From Flavobacteriaceae bacterium MAR_2010_72 (GTDB taxonomy: Bacteria > Bacteroidota > Bacteroidia > Flavobacteriales > Flavobacteriaceae): a DNA stretch of 64,000 bases. The notes below the pieces were generated by a model, which had not been told where the DNA came from, did no database searches, and saw nothing but the letters and a program-made list of their open reading frames with translations. The DNA lies in contig QXCW01000002.1 in assembly GCA_003550275.1 (NCBI GenBank), forward strand, positions 1,860,001 to 1,924,000, written 5' to 3'. Below are positions 1 to 9,831 of this stretch, piece by piece; position 1 is the stretch's first letter; each line of letters begins with the position of its first letter. The position numbers were made by a program, and so were the translations under genes.

Positions 1-1729
1 AACGCTTCACATAAGTTGGTCCGCCTTTTCCATCACGATAAATCATGTTGTAAATAGTACGCTTATCTTTTTTCTTGAATACGGCAACATGAATGATATC
101 CTTACCAACAAAGGTTTTGGAATCAACCTTGGTAATCATCATTTTCCCGTCCTTGGTGAAGACGATTATATCATCAATATCACTACAATCACACACATAT
201 TCATCACGTTTTAAGGATGTTCCAATAAAGCCTTCTTCTCTATTGACATAGAGTTTTGTGTTTCGGATTACCACTTTTGTAGCATCAACATCATCAAATG
301 TGCGTATTTCGGTTTTACGTTCTCTGCCAGCGCCATAATCCTTTTTCAAACGAGAAAAATAAGCAATAGCGTAGTCTATTAAATTGGCTAAATGATCCTT
401 CATTTGTGCAATTTGATCTTCTAACGCATCAATTTTTTGTTGTGCCTTATCAATATCAAATTTTGAAATACGCTTAATACGGATTTCAGTCAAGCGAACA
501 ATATCGTCTTCTGTAATGGCTCGCTTCAAATGCTTGATATGTGGCTGAAGTCCTTTATCAATGGCTTGAATTACGCCTTCCCAGGTTTCTTCTTCCTCAA
601 TATCGCGATAAATACGTTTTTCTATAAAAATACGCTCCAATGAAGCGAAATGCCATTGTTCTTCCAACTCATTAAGCTTAACTTCTAAATCGCTTTTTAA
701 AAGCTGAACAGTATTGTCTGTTGAGCGTCTCAACATTTCTGAAACACCAACAAACAGAGGCTTATTATCTTCGATTACACAGCCTAAAGGAGATATAGAA
801 ACTTCACAATTTGTAAATGCGTAAAGCGCATCTATAGTTTTGTCAGGTGAAATCCCAGAAGGCAAATGTACCAAGATCTCAACATCGGCTGCTGTATTAT
901 CCTCTATTTTCTTAATTTTGATTTTGCCTTTATCATTTGCCTTTAAGATAGAATCAATTAAAGTTGAGGTGTTAGTGCTAAAAGGAATTTCAGTAATAAC
1001 AAGTGTGTATTTATCTAATTGAGAAATTTTTGCACGCACTCTAACTCGGCCACCACGCATTCCATCATTATAATTGCTGAAATCGGCAATTCCAGCTGTT
1101 GGAAAATCTGGATATAGCGTAAAGCGCTTACCATTTAAATGTTTTATAGAAGCTTCAATAAGTTCAATGAAATTGTGGGGTAATATTTTTGTGGACAAAC
1201 CAACCGCAATTCCTTCTCCACCTTGTGCTAACAATAAAGGAAACATGACGGGCAGATTTACAGGCTCTTTACGACGACCATCATAACTGGCCTGCCAACC
1301 TGTAATTTTCGGGTTATAAACAACGTCTAAAGCAAATTTTGATAGTCTTGCTTCAATATATCGAGATGCGGCTGCACTATCTCCTGTTAATATATTCCCC
1401 CAGTTTCCTTGGGTGTCAATCAATAAATCTTTTTGTCCGATTTGAACCATAGCATCGGCTATGCTGGCATCACCGTGAGGGTGATACTGCATGGTATGAC
1501 CTACAATGTTCGCCACTTTATTGTAGCGACCATCATCAAGATCCTTCATGGAGTGCATGATACGGCGTTGTACTGGCTTGAAGCCATCTTCAATAGCCGG
1601 AACTGCCCGCTCTAAAATTACATAAGATGCATAATCTAAAAACCAATCTTTGTACATTCCGGTAACCCTTGTAATGGTTTCCTGGTTGTCCTCATGTTCA
1701 GTGTTCAAGTCGTCGTTCTCTTCTATCAT
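1..1729 (-). CDS. parC: DNA topoisomerase IV subunit A, 3' end cut by window edge
   Basis: Catalytic DNA-cleavage subunit of topoisomerase IV, which decatenates daughter chromosomes. About 576 residues are visible from the start; the C-terminal part lies beyond base 1. Seen: the winged-helix motif HPHGDASIADAMV at residues 83-95, the active-site tyrosine in AASRYIEARL (Y124), and the long coiled-coil tower region near residues 440-480. At the position of the classic quinolone-target serine (GyrA S83) this protein has alanine (A88) and keeps the aspartate (D92); this looks like a lineage trait. The ATG shares one base with the stop of the upstream membrane-protein gene (TAATG), so translation is probably coupled in a parE-orf-parC operon. 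ParC is preferred over GyrA because parE lies just upstream. Confidence 0.95.
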   Translation of the reverse strand, partial: MIEENDDLNTEHEDNQETITRVTGMYKDWFLDYASYVILERAVPAIEDGFKPVQRRIMHSMKDLDDGRYNKVANIVGHTMQYHPHGDASIADAMVQIGQKDLLIDTQGNWGNILTGDSAAASRYIEARLSKFALDVVYNPKITGWQASYDGRRKEPVNLPVMFPLLLAQGGEGIAVGLSTKILPHNFIELIEASIKHLNGKRFTLYPDFPTAGIADFSNYNDGMRGGRVRVRAKISQLDKYTLVITEIPFSTNTSTLIDSILKANDKGKIKIKKIEDNTAADVEILVHLPSGISPDKTIDALYAFTNCEVSISPLGCVIEDNKPLFVGVSEMLRRSTDNTVQLLKSDLEVKLNELEEQWHFASLERIFIEKRIYRDIEEEETWEGVIQAIDKGLQPHIKHLKRAITEDDIVRLTEIRIKRISKFDIDKAQQKIDALEDQIAQMKDHLANLIDYAIAYFSRLKKDYGAGRERKTEIRTFDDVDATKVVIRNTKLYVNREEGFIGTSLKRDEYVCDCSDIDDIIVFTKDGKMMITKVDSKTFVGKDIIHVAVFKKKDKRTIYNMIYRDGKGGPTYVKR

Positions 1730-2211
1730 TAACTATTTGATTTTTTATTTAATTTGATCATTTTGCTCAATGACTGCCTAATATATCTTCTTTTCTTTCT
1801 AGTTACAAGAGTGACATTGAAGACCTCTTTACGTTGATTGCCTTTTCGGTCTTTGACATAAATAACAAGCGTTTTATAAAATAGGTAGTTGTAAAATTTA
1901 TAGGCTACTAAATTTTCCTTGTTAAATTCTATTTTGTGTTCCCTATAATTGAAATGATCAGACAGTAATAATCCTTTATTTATAATTACCACTTTAACCC
2001 CGTCACTATCATATTCAAAGTATTTAGAAATATAATGAACCAAAAAAAACAGAACTATAAAAGCCGCGAAAATTATAAAAAAAGTTAAGGTTGGATTACT
2101 GGTTAAGTCACTAAAAGCGCTAAAAACAGTAGCTAAAAAAATGGCAAAGACGATCAGTACAAAATATACCGATATAATGACGTTTTTAACCTTAGAATTG
2201 TTAGTCCGCAT
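1729..2211 (-). CDS. Two-helix membrane protein nested between parE and parC
   Basis: A 160-residue protein of unknown function. Two hydrophobic segments are visible at about residues 10-33 and 40-62, followed by a basic, soluble, beta-rich C-terminal part (about 65-160) that could be a PH-like domain of the bacterial YdbT kind; that fold guess is weak. Its start overlaps the end of parE by 11 bases and its stop shares one base with the parC start, so it is locked into the topoisomerase IV operon. There is no sign of a role in topology; the tight overlap argues only for co-expression. The N-terminus begins directly with polar residues and then the first helix, so it is likely an inner-membrane protein without a cleaved signal. 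Confidence 0.8.
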   Translation of the reverse strand: MRTNNSKVKNVIISVYFVLIVFAIFLATVFSAFSDLTSNPTLTFFIIFAAFIVLFFLVHYISKYFEYDSDGVKVVIINKGLLLSDHFNYREHKIEFNKENLVAYKFYNYLFYKTLVIYVKDRKGNQRKEVFNVTLVTRKKRRYIRQSLSKMIKLNKKSNS

Positions 2212-4066
2212 TTGCCTCTTCTACTAAATCAAGTTCAACTTTAAGGTTATTTATTATAAATTCTTGACGATCAGGCGTGTTTTTGCCCATGTAAAATTCC
2301 AATAATTCTTCAATAGACATGTCCTTATCAAGCATGACAGGATCTAATCGAATATCTTCACCAATAAAATGAACAAACTCATCTGGTGAAATCTCACCAA
2401 GCCCTTTAAATCGTGTAATCTCTGGTTTTGGTTTTAACTCTTCAATAGCGTTACGACGTTCTTCTTGAGAATAGCAATAAATAGTTTTCTTTTTGTTTCT
2501 AACCCTGAACAACGGTGTTTGCAAAATATACAAATGCCCTTCTTTAATCACTTCTGGGAAAAATTGTAAGAAAAAAGTAATTAGTAATAAGCGAATATGC
2601 ATACCATCAACATCGGCATCGGTGGCAATAACCACATTATTATAACGCAAATCTTCTAATGATTCTTCAATGTTTAATGCAGCCTGAAGTAAATTGAATT
2701 CTTCATTTTCATACACCACCTTTTTGCTTAAACCGTAACAGTTTAAAGGTTTTCCTTTTAAACTAAAAACCGCCTGCGTATTAACATCTCTAGACTTGGT
2801 AATACTTCCAGAAGCTGAATCACCCTCTGTGATAAACAAAGTTGTTTCAAGGTTTCGTTCATTTTTTGTGTCCCCAAAATGAATACGGCAATCTCTCAAT
2901 TTTTTATTATGAAGACTCGCCTTTTTTGCGCGGTCTTTGGCTAATTTACGAATTCCTGAAAGCTCTTTACGTTCACGCTCGGCTTGAAGTATTTTACGTT
3001 GAATTTTTTCAGCCGTTTCAGGGTTTTTATGTAAATAATTGTCAAGTTGGGTTTTTAGGAAATCATTGACATACGTCCGAACTGTTGGGAGTTTTCCACC
3101 CATATCGGTCGACCCCAACTTGGTTTTGGTCTGACTTTCAAAAATTGGCTCCATTACCTTTATAGAGACTGCCGTCACTACCGATTTTCTAATATCTGAA
3201 GCTTCGTAATTTTTACCATAAAATTCACGAATTGTTTTTACCAAAGCTTCACGATAAGCTGACAAATGTGTGCCTCCTTGAGTAGTGTTTTGACCGTTTA
3301 CAAATGAATGGTACTCTTCACTGTATTGAGTTTTACTATGTGTTAGAGCAACTTCAATATCATCTCCTCTTAAATGAATAATTGGATATAGCATATCTGA
3401 AGTATTGATGTTTTCAGACAGTAAATCTTTAAGCCCGTGCTCGCTAAAATACTTTTCTCCATTATAAACTATAGTTAATCCAGGATTAAGGTAAACATAG
3501 TTTTTGAGCATTTTAACAATGTACTCACTTCGGTATTTATAGTTTTTAAATATGGTATCATCAGGAACAAAGGACACTTTTGTGCCTTTTCTTCTTGATG
3601 TATCGTCCAATAAATCTTGGCTAGTTAAATTACCTTGTTCAAATTCAGCAGAAGCCGACTTATTGTCACGTGTAGATTCAACCCTAAAAAACGAGGACAA
3701 TGCATTTACCGCTTTGGTACCAACTCCGTTAAGTCCAACCGATTTTTTAAACGCTTTGGAATCGTATTTTCCTCCAGTGTTCATTTTGGAAACCACATCT
3801 ACAACCTTCCCTAATGGAATACCACGACCATAATCCCGAACAATCACTTTATTACCTTGAATTGAAACTTCAATGGTTTTACCCGCACCCATGACGTACT
3901 CATCTATAGAGTTGTCCAGTACTTCTTTTAAAAGAATATAAATACCATCATCTGGAGATGACCCATCACCAAGCTTACCAATATACATTCCAGGACGCAT
4001 ACGAATATGCTCTTTCCAATCAAGGGAACGTATATTATCTTCGGTATAGTGGGTTTCTTGAGACAT
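2201..4066 (-). CDS. parE: DNA topoisomerase IV subunit B
   Basis: ATPase subunit of topoisomerase IV, 621 residues. Domains in order: GHKL ATPase ([10 protein letters not shown] at about 46-55; GRGIPLG near 80; a [13 protein letters not shown] lid motif near 110), transducer domain, and the TOPRIM domain with [16 protein letters not shown] and the metal-binding DADVDGMHI, ending in the RFKGLGEI motif. The length fits ParE rather than the longer GyrB of many bacteria, and parC follows in the same operon. The start is the first ATG after the parE/ychF intergenic region and leads into [17 protein letters not shown], as expected for the family. It overlaps the next gene by 11 bases. Confidence 0.96.
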   Translation of the reverse strand: MSQETHYTEDNIRSLDWKEHIRMRPGMYIGKLGDGSSPDDGIYILLKEVLDNSIDEYVMGAGKTIEVSIQGNKVIVRDYGRGIPLGKVVDVVSKMNTGGKYDSKAFKKSVGLNGVGTKAVNALSSFFRVESTRDNKSASAEFEQGNLTSQDLLDDTSRRKGTKVSFVPDDTIFKNYKYRSEYIVKMLKNYVYLNPGLTIVYNGEKYFSEHGLKDLLSENINTSDMLYPIIHLRGDDIEVALTHSKTQYSEEYHSFVNGQNTTQGGTHLSAYREALVKTIREFYGKNYEASDIRKSVVTAVSIKVMEPIFESQTKTKLGSTDMGGKLPTVRTYVNDFLKTQLDNYLHKNPETAEKIQRKILQAERERKELSGIRKLAKDRAKKASLHNKKLRDCRIHFGDTKNERNLETTLFITEGDSASGSITKSRDVNTQAVFSLKGKPLNCYGLSKKVVYENEEFNLLQAALNIEESLEDLRYNNVVIATDADVDGMHIRLLLITFFLQFFPEVIKEGHLYILQTPLFRVRNKKKTIYCYSQEERRNAIEELKPKPEITRFKGLGEISPDEFVHFIGEDIRLDPVMLDKDMSIEELLEFYMGKNTPDRQEFIINNLKVELDLVEEANAD

Positions 4067-4151
4067 AAAAGTGTAAAAATTTAAGATAGGTTGCTAATAT
4101 AGTATTTCAGTTATAAAAATGAAACCACTATAAAGTAAAGTAATTAACAAT

Positions 4152-4185
4152 AAAAAGCCAATATTGTTGAGAACATTGGCTTTTT
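4152..4185 (-). terminator. Rho-independent terminator downstream of ychF
   Basis: A perfect 11-bp inverted repeat, AAAAAGCCAAT (4152-4162) and ATTGGCTTTTT (4175-4185), encloses a 12-base loop. Read on the minus strand it gives a GC-containing stem followed by a U-run about 20 bases after the ychF stop, separating ychF from parE. The T-run on both sides would let it work in either direction. Confidence 0.85.
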
Positions 4186-4205
4186 ATTTAAAATATTTTA
4201 TATGT

Positions 4206-5300
4206 TTAGACATTGAACAAGAAATGCATTACATCACCATCTTTTACAATGTAATTTTTTCCTTCAACACGCATTTTCCCTGCTTCTTTCACCTTGGCTT
4301 CACTACCATAGCTTACATAATCGTCGTAAGCAATGACTTCGGCCCTAATAAATCCTTTTTCGAAGTCGGTATGAATTACACCTGCGGCCTGTGGTGCTGT
4401 AGCACCAATATCAACGGTCCAAGCTCTTACCTCTTTTACGCCTGCAGTAAAATAGGTTTGTTGTTTCAAAAGCTTGTATGCCGATCGAATTAACTTTGAA
4501 GACCCGGGTTCATCTAACCCAATATCCTGAAGGAATAATTGGCGCTCTTCATAATCATCCAACTCGTTAATATCTGCTTCAGTACCAACAGCTAAAACCA
4601 AAACTTCAGCACTTTCACCTTTTACTGCTTCCTTCACCTGTTCTACATAAGCGTTGCCAGATACTGCACTGCCTTCATCAACGTTGCAAACGTACATCAC
4701 TGGTTTATCGGTTATAAATTGAGAAGGCTTCACGTAATCTTCATAGTCGTCTTCGGCAAATTCTAAAGCCCGTATTGAAATACCTGCTTCAAGATTTTGC
4801 TTTATTTTTAACAAAACCGCTTCTTCTTTTTGAGCTTCTTTATTGCCTGTTTTAGCGGCCCTTTTGACCTTTTCTAGTTTTTTATCTACAGTTTCAAGGT
4901 CTTTTAACTGCAGTTCCATATCGATGGTCTCTTTGTCCCTGATTGGGTTCACTTTACCATCAACATGAACAATATTGTCATTATCAAAACAGCGAAGCAC
5001 GTGTAAAATCGCATCGGTTTCACGAATATTTGCCAAAAACTGATTACCTAAACCTTCCCCTTTACTTGCCCCTTTTACCAATCCTGCAATATCCACAATC
5101 TCAACAGTTGCAGGCATAACACGCTCTGGTTTTACCAAAGTTTCTAATTTTTGAAGTCTTGGATCTGGAACATTTACTACACCAATATTTGGTTCAATAG
5201 TACAAAACGGAAAATTGGCACTTTGCGCCTTTGCATTGGACAAACAATTAAATAAGGTTGATTTTCCAACATTTGGTAATCCTACAATTCCTGCTTTCAT
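4206..5300 (-). CDS. ychF: Redox-regulated ATPase YchF (OLA1 family)
   Basis: P-loop protein of the Obg-related OLA1/YchF family, 364 residues, the usual length. Seen: Walker [10 protein letters not shown] at residues 7-15, the switch region with [20 protein letters not shown] near 70-89, a central coiled-coil helical domain (about 130-200), and the C-terminal TGS domain ending in [12 protein letters not shown]. The G4-type motif is NVDE (not NKxD), the known reason family members hydrolyse ATP. YchF binds ribosomes and affects stress responses in other bacteria. It is monocistronic: a TATATTTG box lies just upstream and a terminator follows. Confidence 0.96.
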   Translation of the reverse strand: MKAGIVGLPNVGKSTLFNCLSNAKAQSANFPFCTIEPNIGVVNVPDPRLQKLETLVKPERVMPATVEIVDIAGLVKGASKGEGLGNQFLANIRETDAILHVLRCFDNDNIVHVDGKVNPIRDKETIDMELQLKDLETVDKKLEKVKRAAKTGNKEAQKEEAVLLKIKQNLEAGISIRALEFAEDDYEDYVKPSQFITDKPVMYVCNVDEGSAVSGNAYVEQVKEAVKGESAEVLVLAVGTEADINELDDYEERQLFLQDIGLDEPGSSKLIRSAYKLLKQQTYFTAGVKEVRAWTVDIGATAPQAAGVIHTDFEKGFIRAEVIAYDDYVSYGSEAKVKEAGKMRVEGKNYIVKDGDVMHFLFNV

Positions 5301-5319
5301 GATTATTTTTTTGCGAGTG

Positions 5320-5327
5320 CAAATATA
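5320..5327 (-). promoter_or_regulatory. Predicted -7 box for ychF
   Basis: CAAATATA on the plus strand reads TATATTTG on the minus strand, an exact match to the Bacteroidota TAnnTTTG -7 element, about 20 bases upstream of the ychF ATG. I do not see a clear TTG at -33. Confidence 0.5.
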
Positions 5328-5450
5328 AATATAGTTATCGTTTATTTTACGTTTTTTTAAACTATGTCAATGGAATTTGTGGCGCTTTTGATCAAAGTGA
5401 GTTTAAATTTGGATTATATTTACAATTAACTAATCAAAACATTTAATCTA

Positions 5451-8138
5451 ATGAAACACATTTTACTTGTGATGCTTTGTGTGTTTGGCATCAATTTAAC
5501 TCAAGCACAAACAGTCAATGGTACTGTCACCGATACGGAAGGAAATCCATTAATTGGCGTTAATATTTCAGAAAAAGGAACAAGCAATGGCGTAGTAACT
5601 GATTTTGATGGAAAATATGCCATATCCGTAGGCAGTGATGCTGTACTTATTTTTAGCTATGTTGGTTATAACTCTCAAGAAGTTTCTGTTAGCGGGCAAT
5701 CAACCATTAATATCATTTTGGAAGAAGGTGTAAATCTGGACGAAATTGTTTTGGTTGGATCAAGAAGTCCTAGACGAACAGCTGTTGACACACCTGTACC
5801 TGTTGATGTACTTGACGTTGCAGAAATTGCAAACACCACAGGTAAAGTTGAAGTGAATGATATTCTTCAATATGCAGCACCTTCATTTAATGCTAGTAAA
5901 CAATCAGGATCAGATGGTGCAGATCATATCGTTCCTGCTTCCTTAAGAGGTTTAGGACCGGATCAAACTTTAGTTCTTATTAATGGAAAAAGAAGACATC
6001 AATCTTCATTGGTGAATATCTTTGGCACTAGAGGTCGTGGAAACTCTGGAACTGATTTAAATGCTATACCTGCTTCATCAATTAAAAGAATCGAAGTGTT
6101 GCGAGATGGGGCATCAGCGCAATATGGCTCAGATGCCATCGCTGGAGTTATTAATATTGTACTAAAAGACAACACTGGCGGATTTACTGGAGGCGTTACT
6201 TATGGAGCTTATAGTACAGCCATTGGAAGTGGTTGGGAAGAAGCTACTGGCGAAACCCTTTATAATGTAGAAGGCAAAAACAGATTAGATGGGAAGAGTA
6301 AAAGTTTTGACGGTGAAACGATAAAAATTGATGCAAATTATGGTGCAGCTCTAGGAAATAAAGGAGGATTTATCAATTTCACAACAGAGTTTCTTTCAAA
6401 AGACAATACATTGCGACCTGGATTCTCTTGGAGAAAAGGCTATGGAAGTGCTGGAATAGATGGTTTTAATTTCATGGTCAATGCAGCTGTCCCTGTCGAT
6501 GAAAACACAGAATTTTACGCCTTTGGTGGTCGAAATTTTAGAGATACTGACGCAAATGCATTTTCACGTGATAGTTTTGATGATGGCGACAACAGGTCCG
6601 TTCCTAGTTTATATCCAAATGGATTTACCCCAAGAATTACTTCAAATATTACTGATGTTTCAGTTTCAACTGGTTTGAGACATAAAATGGCTAATGGTTG
6701 GAATGTAGATTTCAATAATACCTATGGAAAGAATAACTTCCATTATTATATAAAAAATTCAAACAATGCCTCAATGAAGGATGCCTCGCCTACAGATTTT
6801 GATGCTGGCGGTCATTACCTTTCACAAAATACTACTGGAATAGACTTTAATAAATACCTTGAAGATGTAGCTGCTGGTATGAGTATTGCTTTTGGTATGG
6901 AATACCGAACTGAAAACTTTGGAATTTTTGCCGGTGAAGAAGCTTCCTATGCCCTTTATGACGAAAACGGCGTGCCAGTTACAAACCCTGCCATTCAAAC
7001 AGTAGCGACCGATTCTAATGGTGACGATTTACCAGGTGGCTCGCAAGGTTTTCCAGGCTACAGCCCAGACAATGAAGTAGATAGAAGCAGAACTAATTAT
7101 GGTTTATATGTAGATACTGAATTAAATATAACTGACGACTTCTTACTTAGTGGTGCTGTACGTTTTGAAAATTATAGTGATTTTGGGAACACCATTAACG
7201 TGAAACTGGCTAGTAGATATAAATTCAGTGATGCATTTTCAATGCGGGGTTCAATATCAACCGGATTTAGAGCCCCATCGCTTGCACAATTATACTACAA
7301 CCTTATTTTTAATAATATTGTTGCCGGAGCTTCAGTGCCATCCTTACTTTCAGCAAATAATAGTACCGTTACTAAAGCTTTTGGAATAGGACAATTAAAG
7401 GAAGAAAAAGCAGTAAATGCGAGCATTGGATTTACATTTAGAAAAGATGGTTTTACAGCAACTGTTGATGCCTATTCTATCTCTGTTGATGATAGAATTA
7501 TTTTAACTGACAACTTTACTGACCAAGCTATTTTAGGCCCATTAAATGTGGATGCTGCACAGTTTTTTGCTAATGGTGTAGATACGAGAACTACAGGTCT
7601 TGATATAGTTTTAGGTTATGAAACCAATGTAAGCGATGATGGTAAAATAAAAGTTGGGTTAATAGGAAATGTGAACAAATTAAAAATTGATAACATCCAC
7701 AATGGAAACCTTAACCAATTTACTTTCTTTGGCCCATTCTCTCAAGCGTATTTAGAAGCTGCAGCTCCTGACTATAAGTTTGGATTGAATTTAGGATATT
7801 CATGCTCTAAATTTGATGCCATGGTATCTTTAACTCAATTTAGTGAAGTAACATTGCAAGATTTCCAATGGGTTGATACTCCTGCAACAACGCAAGCAGA
7901 AGCGGATGCGCTTTACCCTATAGCTACAGATATTTATGAAGCTGCATTAACTGTTGATTTAAGTTTGAGCTATGAGTTTTCTAAAAGCTTAAAACTTACT
8001 TTAGGTGCCAATAATCTATTTAACACCTACCCAACACCACAGTTTGATGGTTGGACCGATCAAGGTGGTTTAGCAGATTCAGTTCAAATGGGGTCAGACG
8101 GAACCTATATATTTTCAAGACTTGGTTTTAGATTCTAA
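5451..8138 (+). CDS. TonB-dependent outer-membrane receptor
   Basis: An 895-residue outer-membrane active transporter. Signal peptide residues 1-19 ending in TQAQ; CarboxypepD-regulatory-like domain at about 20-95 (VNGTVTDTEGNPLIGVNI, then YVGYNSQEV); plug domain at about 105-240 with SLRGLGPDQTLVLINGKRR and VLRDGASAQYGSDAIAGVIN; then a long 22-strand-type barrel ending in FSRLGFRF, with the terminal aromatic needed for assembly. No SusD-like partner follows, so it is not a standard SusCD pair. The substrate cannot be read from sequence; the plug style resembles siderophore or vitamin receptors. A TATATTTA box lies about 35 bases upstream and a strong terminator follows. Confidence 0.92.
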   Translation: MKHILLVMLCVFGINLTQAQTVNGTVTDTEGNPLIGVNISEKGTSNGVVTDFDGKYAISVGSDAVLIFSYVGYNSQEVSVSGQSTINIILEEGVNLDEIVLVGSRSPRRTAVDTPVPVDVLDVAEIANTTGKVEVNDILQYAAPSFNASKQSGSDGADHIVPASLRGLGPDQTLVLINGKRRHQSSLVNIFGTRGRGNSGTDLNAIPASSIKRIEVLRDGASAQYGSDAIAGVINIVLKDNTGGFTGGVTYGAYSTAIGSGWEEATGETLYNVEGKNRLDGKSKSFDGETIKIDANYGAALGNKGGFINFTTEFLSKDNTLRPGFSWRKGYGSAGIDGFNFMVNAAVPVDENTEFYAFGGRNFRDTDANAFSRDSFDDGDNRSVPSLYPNGFTPRITSNITDVSVSTGLRHKMANGWNVDFNNTYGKNNFHYYIKNSNNASMKDASPTDFDAGGHYLSQNTTGIDFNKYLEDVAAGMSIAFGMEYRTENFGIFAGEEASYALYDENGVPVTNPAIQTVATDSNGDDLPGGSQGFPGYSPDNEVDRSRTNYGLYVDTELNITDDFLLSGAVRFENYSDFGNTINVKLASRYKFSDAFSMRGSISTGFRAPSLAQLYYNLIFNNIVAGASVPSLLSANNSTVTKAFGIGQLKEEKAVNASIGFTFRKDGFTATVDAYSISVDDRIILTDNFTDQAILGPLNVDAAQFFANGVDTRTTGLDIVLGYETNVSDDGKIKVGLIGNVNKLKIDNIHNGNLNQFTFFGPFSQAYLEAAAPDYKFGLNLGYSCSKFDAMVSLTQFSEVTLQDFQWVDTPATTQAEADALYPIATDIYEAALTVDLSLSYEFSKSLKLTLGANNLFNTYPTPQFDGWTDQGGLADSVQMGSDGTYIFSRLGFRF

Positions 8139-8150
8139 AGTCTTGATTTA

Positions 8151-8191
8151 ATCATAAAAAAACCGAGCAGTTTGCTCGGTTTTTTTATGAT
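8151..8191. terminator. Bidirectional terminator between TonB receptor and ferredoxin
   Basis: A 19-bp perfect inverted repeat: ATCATAAAAAAACCGAGCA (8151-8169), loop GTT, and its complement (8173-8191). The GC core CCGAGCA is flanked by A7 and T7, so it serves both the rightward receptor gene and the leftward ferredoxin gene, whose ends converge here. Confidence 0.93.
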
Positions 8192-8201
8192 TGTAGTTTT
8201 A

Positions 8202-8570
<369 letters not shown>

Positions 8571-8571
8571 C

Positions 8572-8579
8572 TAACTTTG
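8572..8579 (+). promoter_or_regulatory. Predicted promoter for acyl-CoA reductase
   Basis: TAACTTTG matches TAnnTTTG exactly, with a TTG 20 bases upstream (8549-8551). It lies about 43 bases before the ATG at 8622 and therefore decides against an upstream in-frame TTG at 8577 as the start. Confidence 0.65.
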
Positions 8580-8583
8580 CGAG

Positions 8584-8591
8584 CAAAAATA
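8584..8591 (-). promoter_or_regulatory. Predicted promoter for ferredoxin
   Basis: CAAAAATA on the plus strand reads TATTTTTG on the minus strand, with a minus-strand TTG 20 bases upstream (8612-8614). It is only four bases from the opposing -7 box, so the two promoters overlap back to back. Confidence 0.6.
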
Positions 8592-8621
8592 ACGCCAAAA
8601 CAATTCATAACCAAACCTTGC

Positions 8622-9680
8622 ATGGATTTACAACAAAGAATTAACGCTTTTGTAAAATTAGGAGAGTTTTTAAGTCAATTCTCTAATGAAGGTATAAAAA
8701 AGAAAGAAGGAATTGCCAATAATGATTTGTTTTATAAAGGTTTTTTACATCAAATCAAATTGGCCCAAGAATACAATGGCTGGTTTACAAAAGAAAATGT
8801 TTTATTTTCATTAACTAGCTGGTCTAAAGCACTGAATAAAAGCAATATTACGGCTTGGTTAGACAAGTACAACTTTAATACTATTCAATCAAAAAAAGTA
8901 GCCATAATTATGGCTGGAAATATTCCTTTGGTAGGTTTTCATGATTTTATAAGTGTTCTTCTCAGTGGGCACAAGGTGATTGTTAAACAATCATCTAACG
9001 ACAAACATTTACTTCCCTATTTAACCAAATACTTGGAGGTTTTAGAACCTGATTTTAAAGGAACAATTGAATTTACAAGTGATAGATTGAATGGTTTTGA
9101 TGCTGTAATTGCTACCGGAAGTGATAATACCGCTCGTTATTTCGAATACTATTTTAAAAACAAGCCTTCAATCATAAGAAAAAACAGGAATTCTGTGGCG
9201 GTTTTAACAGGTAATGAGACATCTGAAGAATTAAAAATGCTTTCGGAAGATATTTTCAGATATTATGGGCTTGGCTGTAGAAATGTGTCCAAACTATTCG
9301 TTCCAAAAGATTATAATTTTCAACCATTTTTTGAAGCCATGTACCATTGGAACTCAATTATAAATCAAGCAAAATACGCTAATAATTACGATTACAACAA
9401 GGCTGTTTATCTCATGAGTGAATTTGATATGTTGGAAAATGGATTCTTGATGATCAAAGAAGATGAAAGTTACTCATCACCTATTGCGACTGTTTTTTAT
9501 GAGTTTTATGAAGATATAAATCAACTCCACCAAAAGCTGGAAACTGATAAGGACCGAATACAATGTGTGGTTGCAAATGGCATCTTGAATTCTGAAGTTC
9601 AATTTGGCTCAACCCAACAACCACAACTTTGGGATTATGCAGACGATGTAGATACCATTGCATTTTTGTTAAAAATATAG
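8622..9680 (+). CDS. Acyl-CoA reductase, LuxC family
   Basis: A 352-residue aldehyde-dehydrogenase-like protein of the LuxC (PF05893) family, expected to reduce acyl-CoA to aldehyde with NAD(P)H. Seen: the VAIIMAGNIPLVGFHDF segment near residue 95, characteristic of the family, and the catalytic cysteine in YYGLGCRNVSKLF near 210. I start it at the ATG at 8622 (MDLQQRINAF) because the -7 box at 8572-8579 overlaps the longer TTG-initiated version. No other lux genes are present, so the link is to lipid or wax metabolism rather than light. The ferredoxin gene is divergent and serC-serA follow on the same strand after about 150 bases, an order I recognise from other flavobacteria. Confidence 0.85.
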   Translation: MDLQQRINAFVKLGEFLSQFSNEGIKKKEGIANNDLFYKGFLHQIKLAQEYNGWFTKENVLFSLTSWSKALNKSNITAWLDKYNFNTIQSKKVAIIMAGNIPLVGFHDFISVLLSGHKVIVKQSSNDKHLLPYLTKYLEVLEPDFKGTIEFTSDRLNGFDAVIATGSDNTARYFEYYFKNKPSIIRKNRNSVAVLTGNETSEELKMLSEDIFRYYGLGCRNVSKLFVPKDYNFQPFFEAMYHWNSIINQAKYANNYDYNKAVYLMSEFDMLENGFLMIKEDESYSSPIATVFYEFYEDINQLHQKLETDKDRIQCVVANGILNSEVQFGSTQQPQLWDYADDVDTIAFLLKI

Positions 9681-9725
9681 TTGATAAATTATCATTTTCT
9701 TATAATGAAATAAACAATTAATTAG

Positions 9726-9733
9726 CAACTTTG
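9726..9733 (+). promoter_or_regulatory. Possible -7 box for serC
   Basis: CAACTTTG differs from TAnnTTTG only in its first base and lies about 100 bases before the serC ATG. This would give a leader of roughly 90 bases. No clear -33 TTG is visible. Confidence 0.35.
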
Positions 9734-9831
9734 CATCGGTTTAAAAAATCATAAATTATTTGGATTTAAGGCTTCTTATTATTTAAACAACATGTCTTAT
9801 CCAGATGAAACAAATTTAAAACAACACAACT

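Noticed and set aside
5451-8138. Considered the first TonB receptor as part of a SusCD-type polysaccharide locus
   Set aside because: No SusD-like lipoprotein or glycoside hydrolase follows; the next gene is a convergent ferredoxin.
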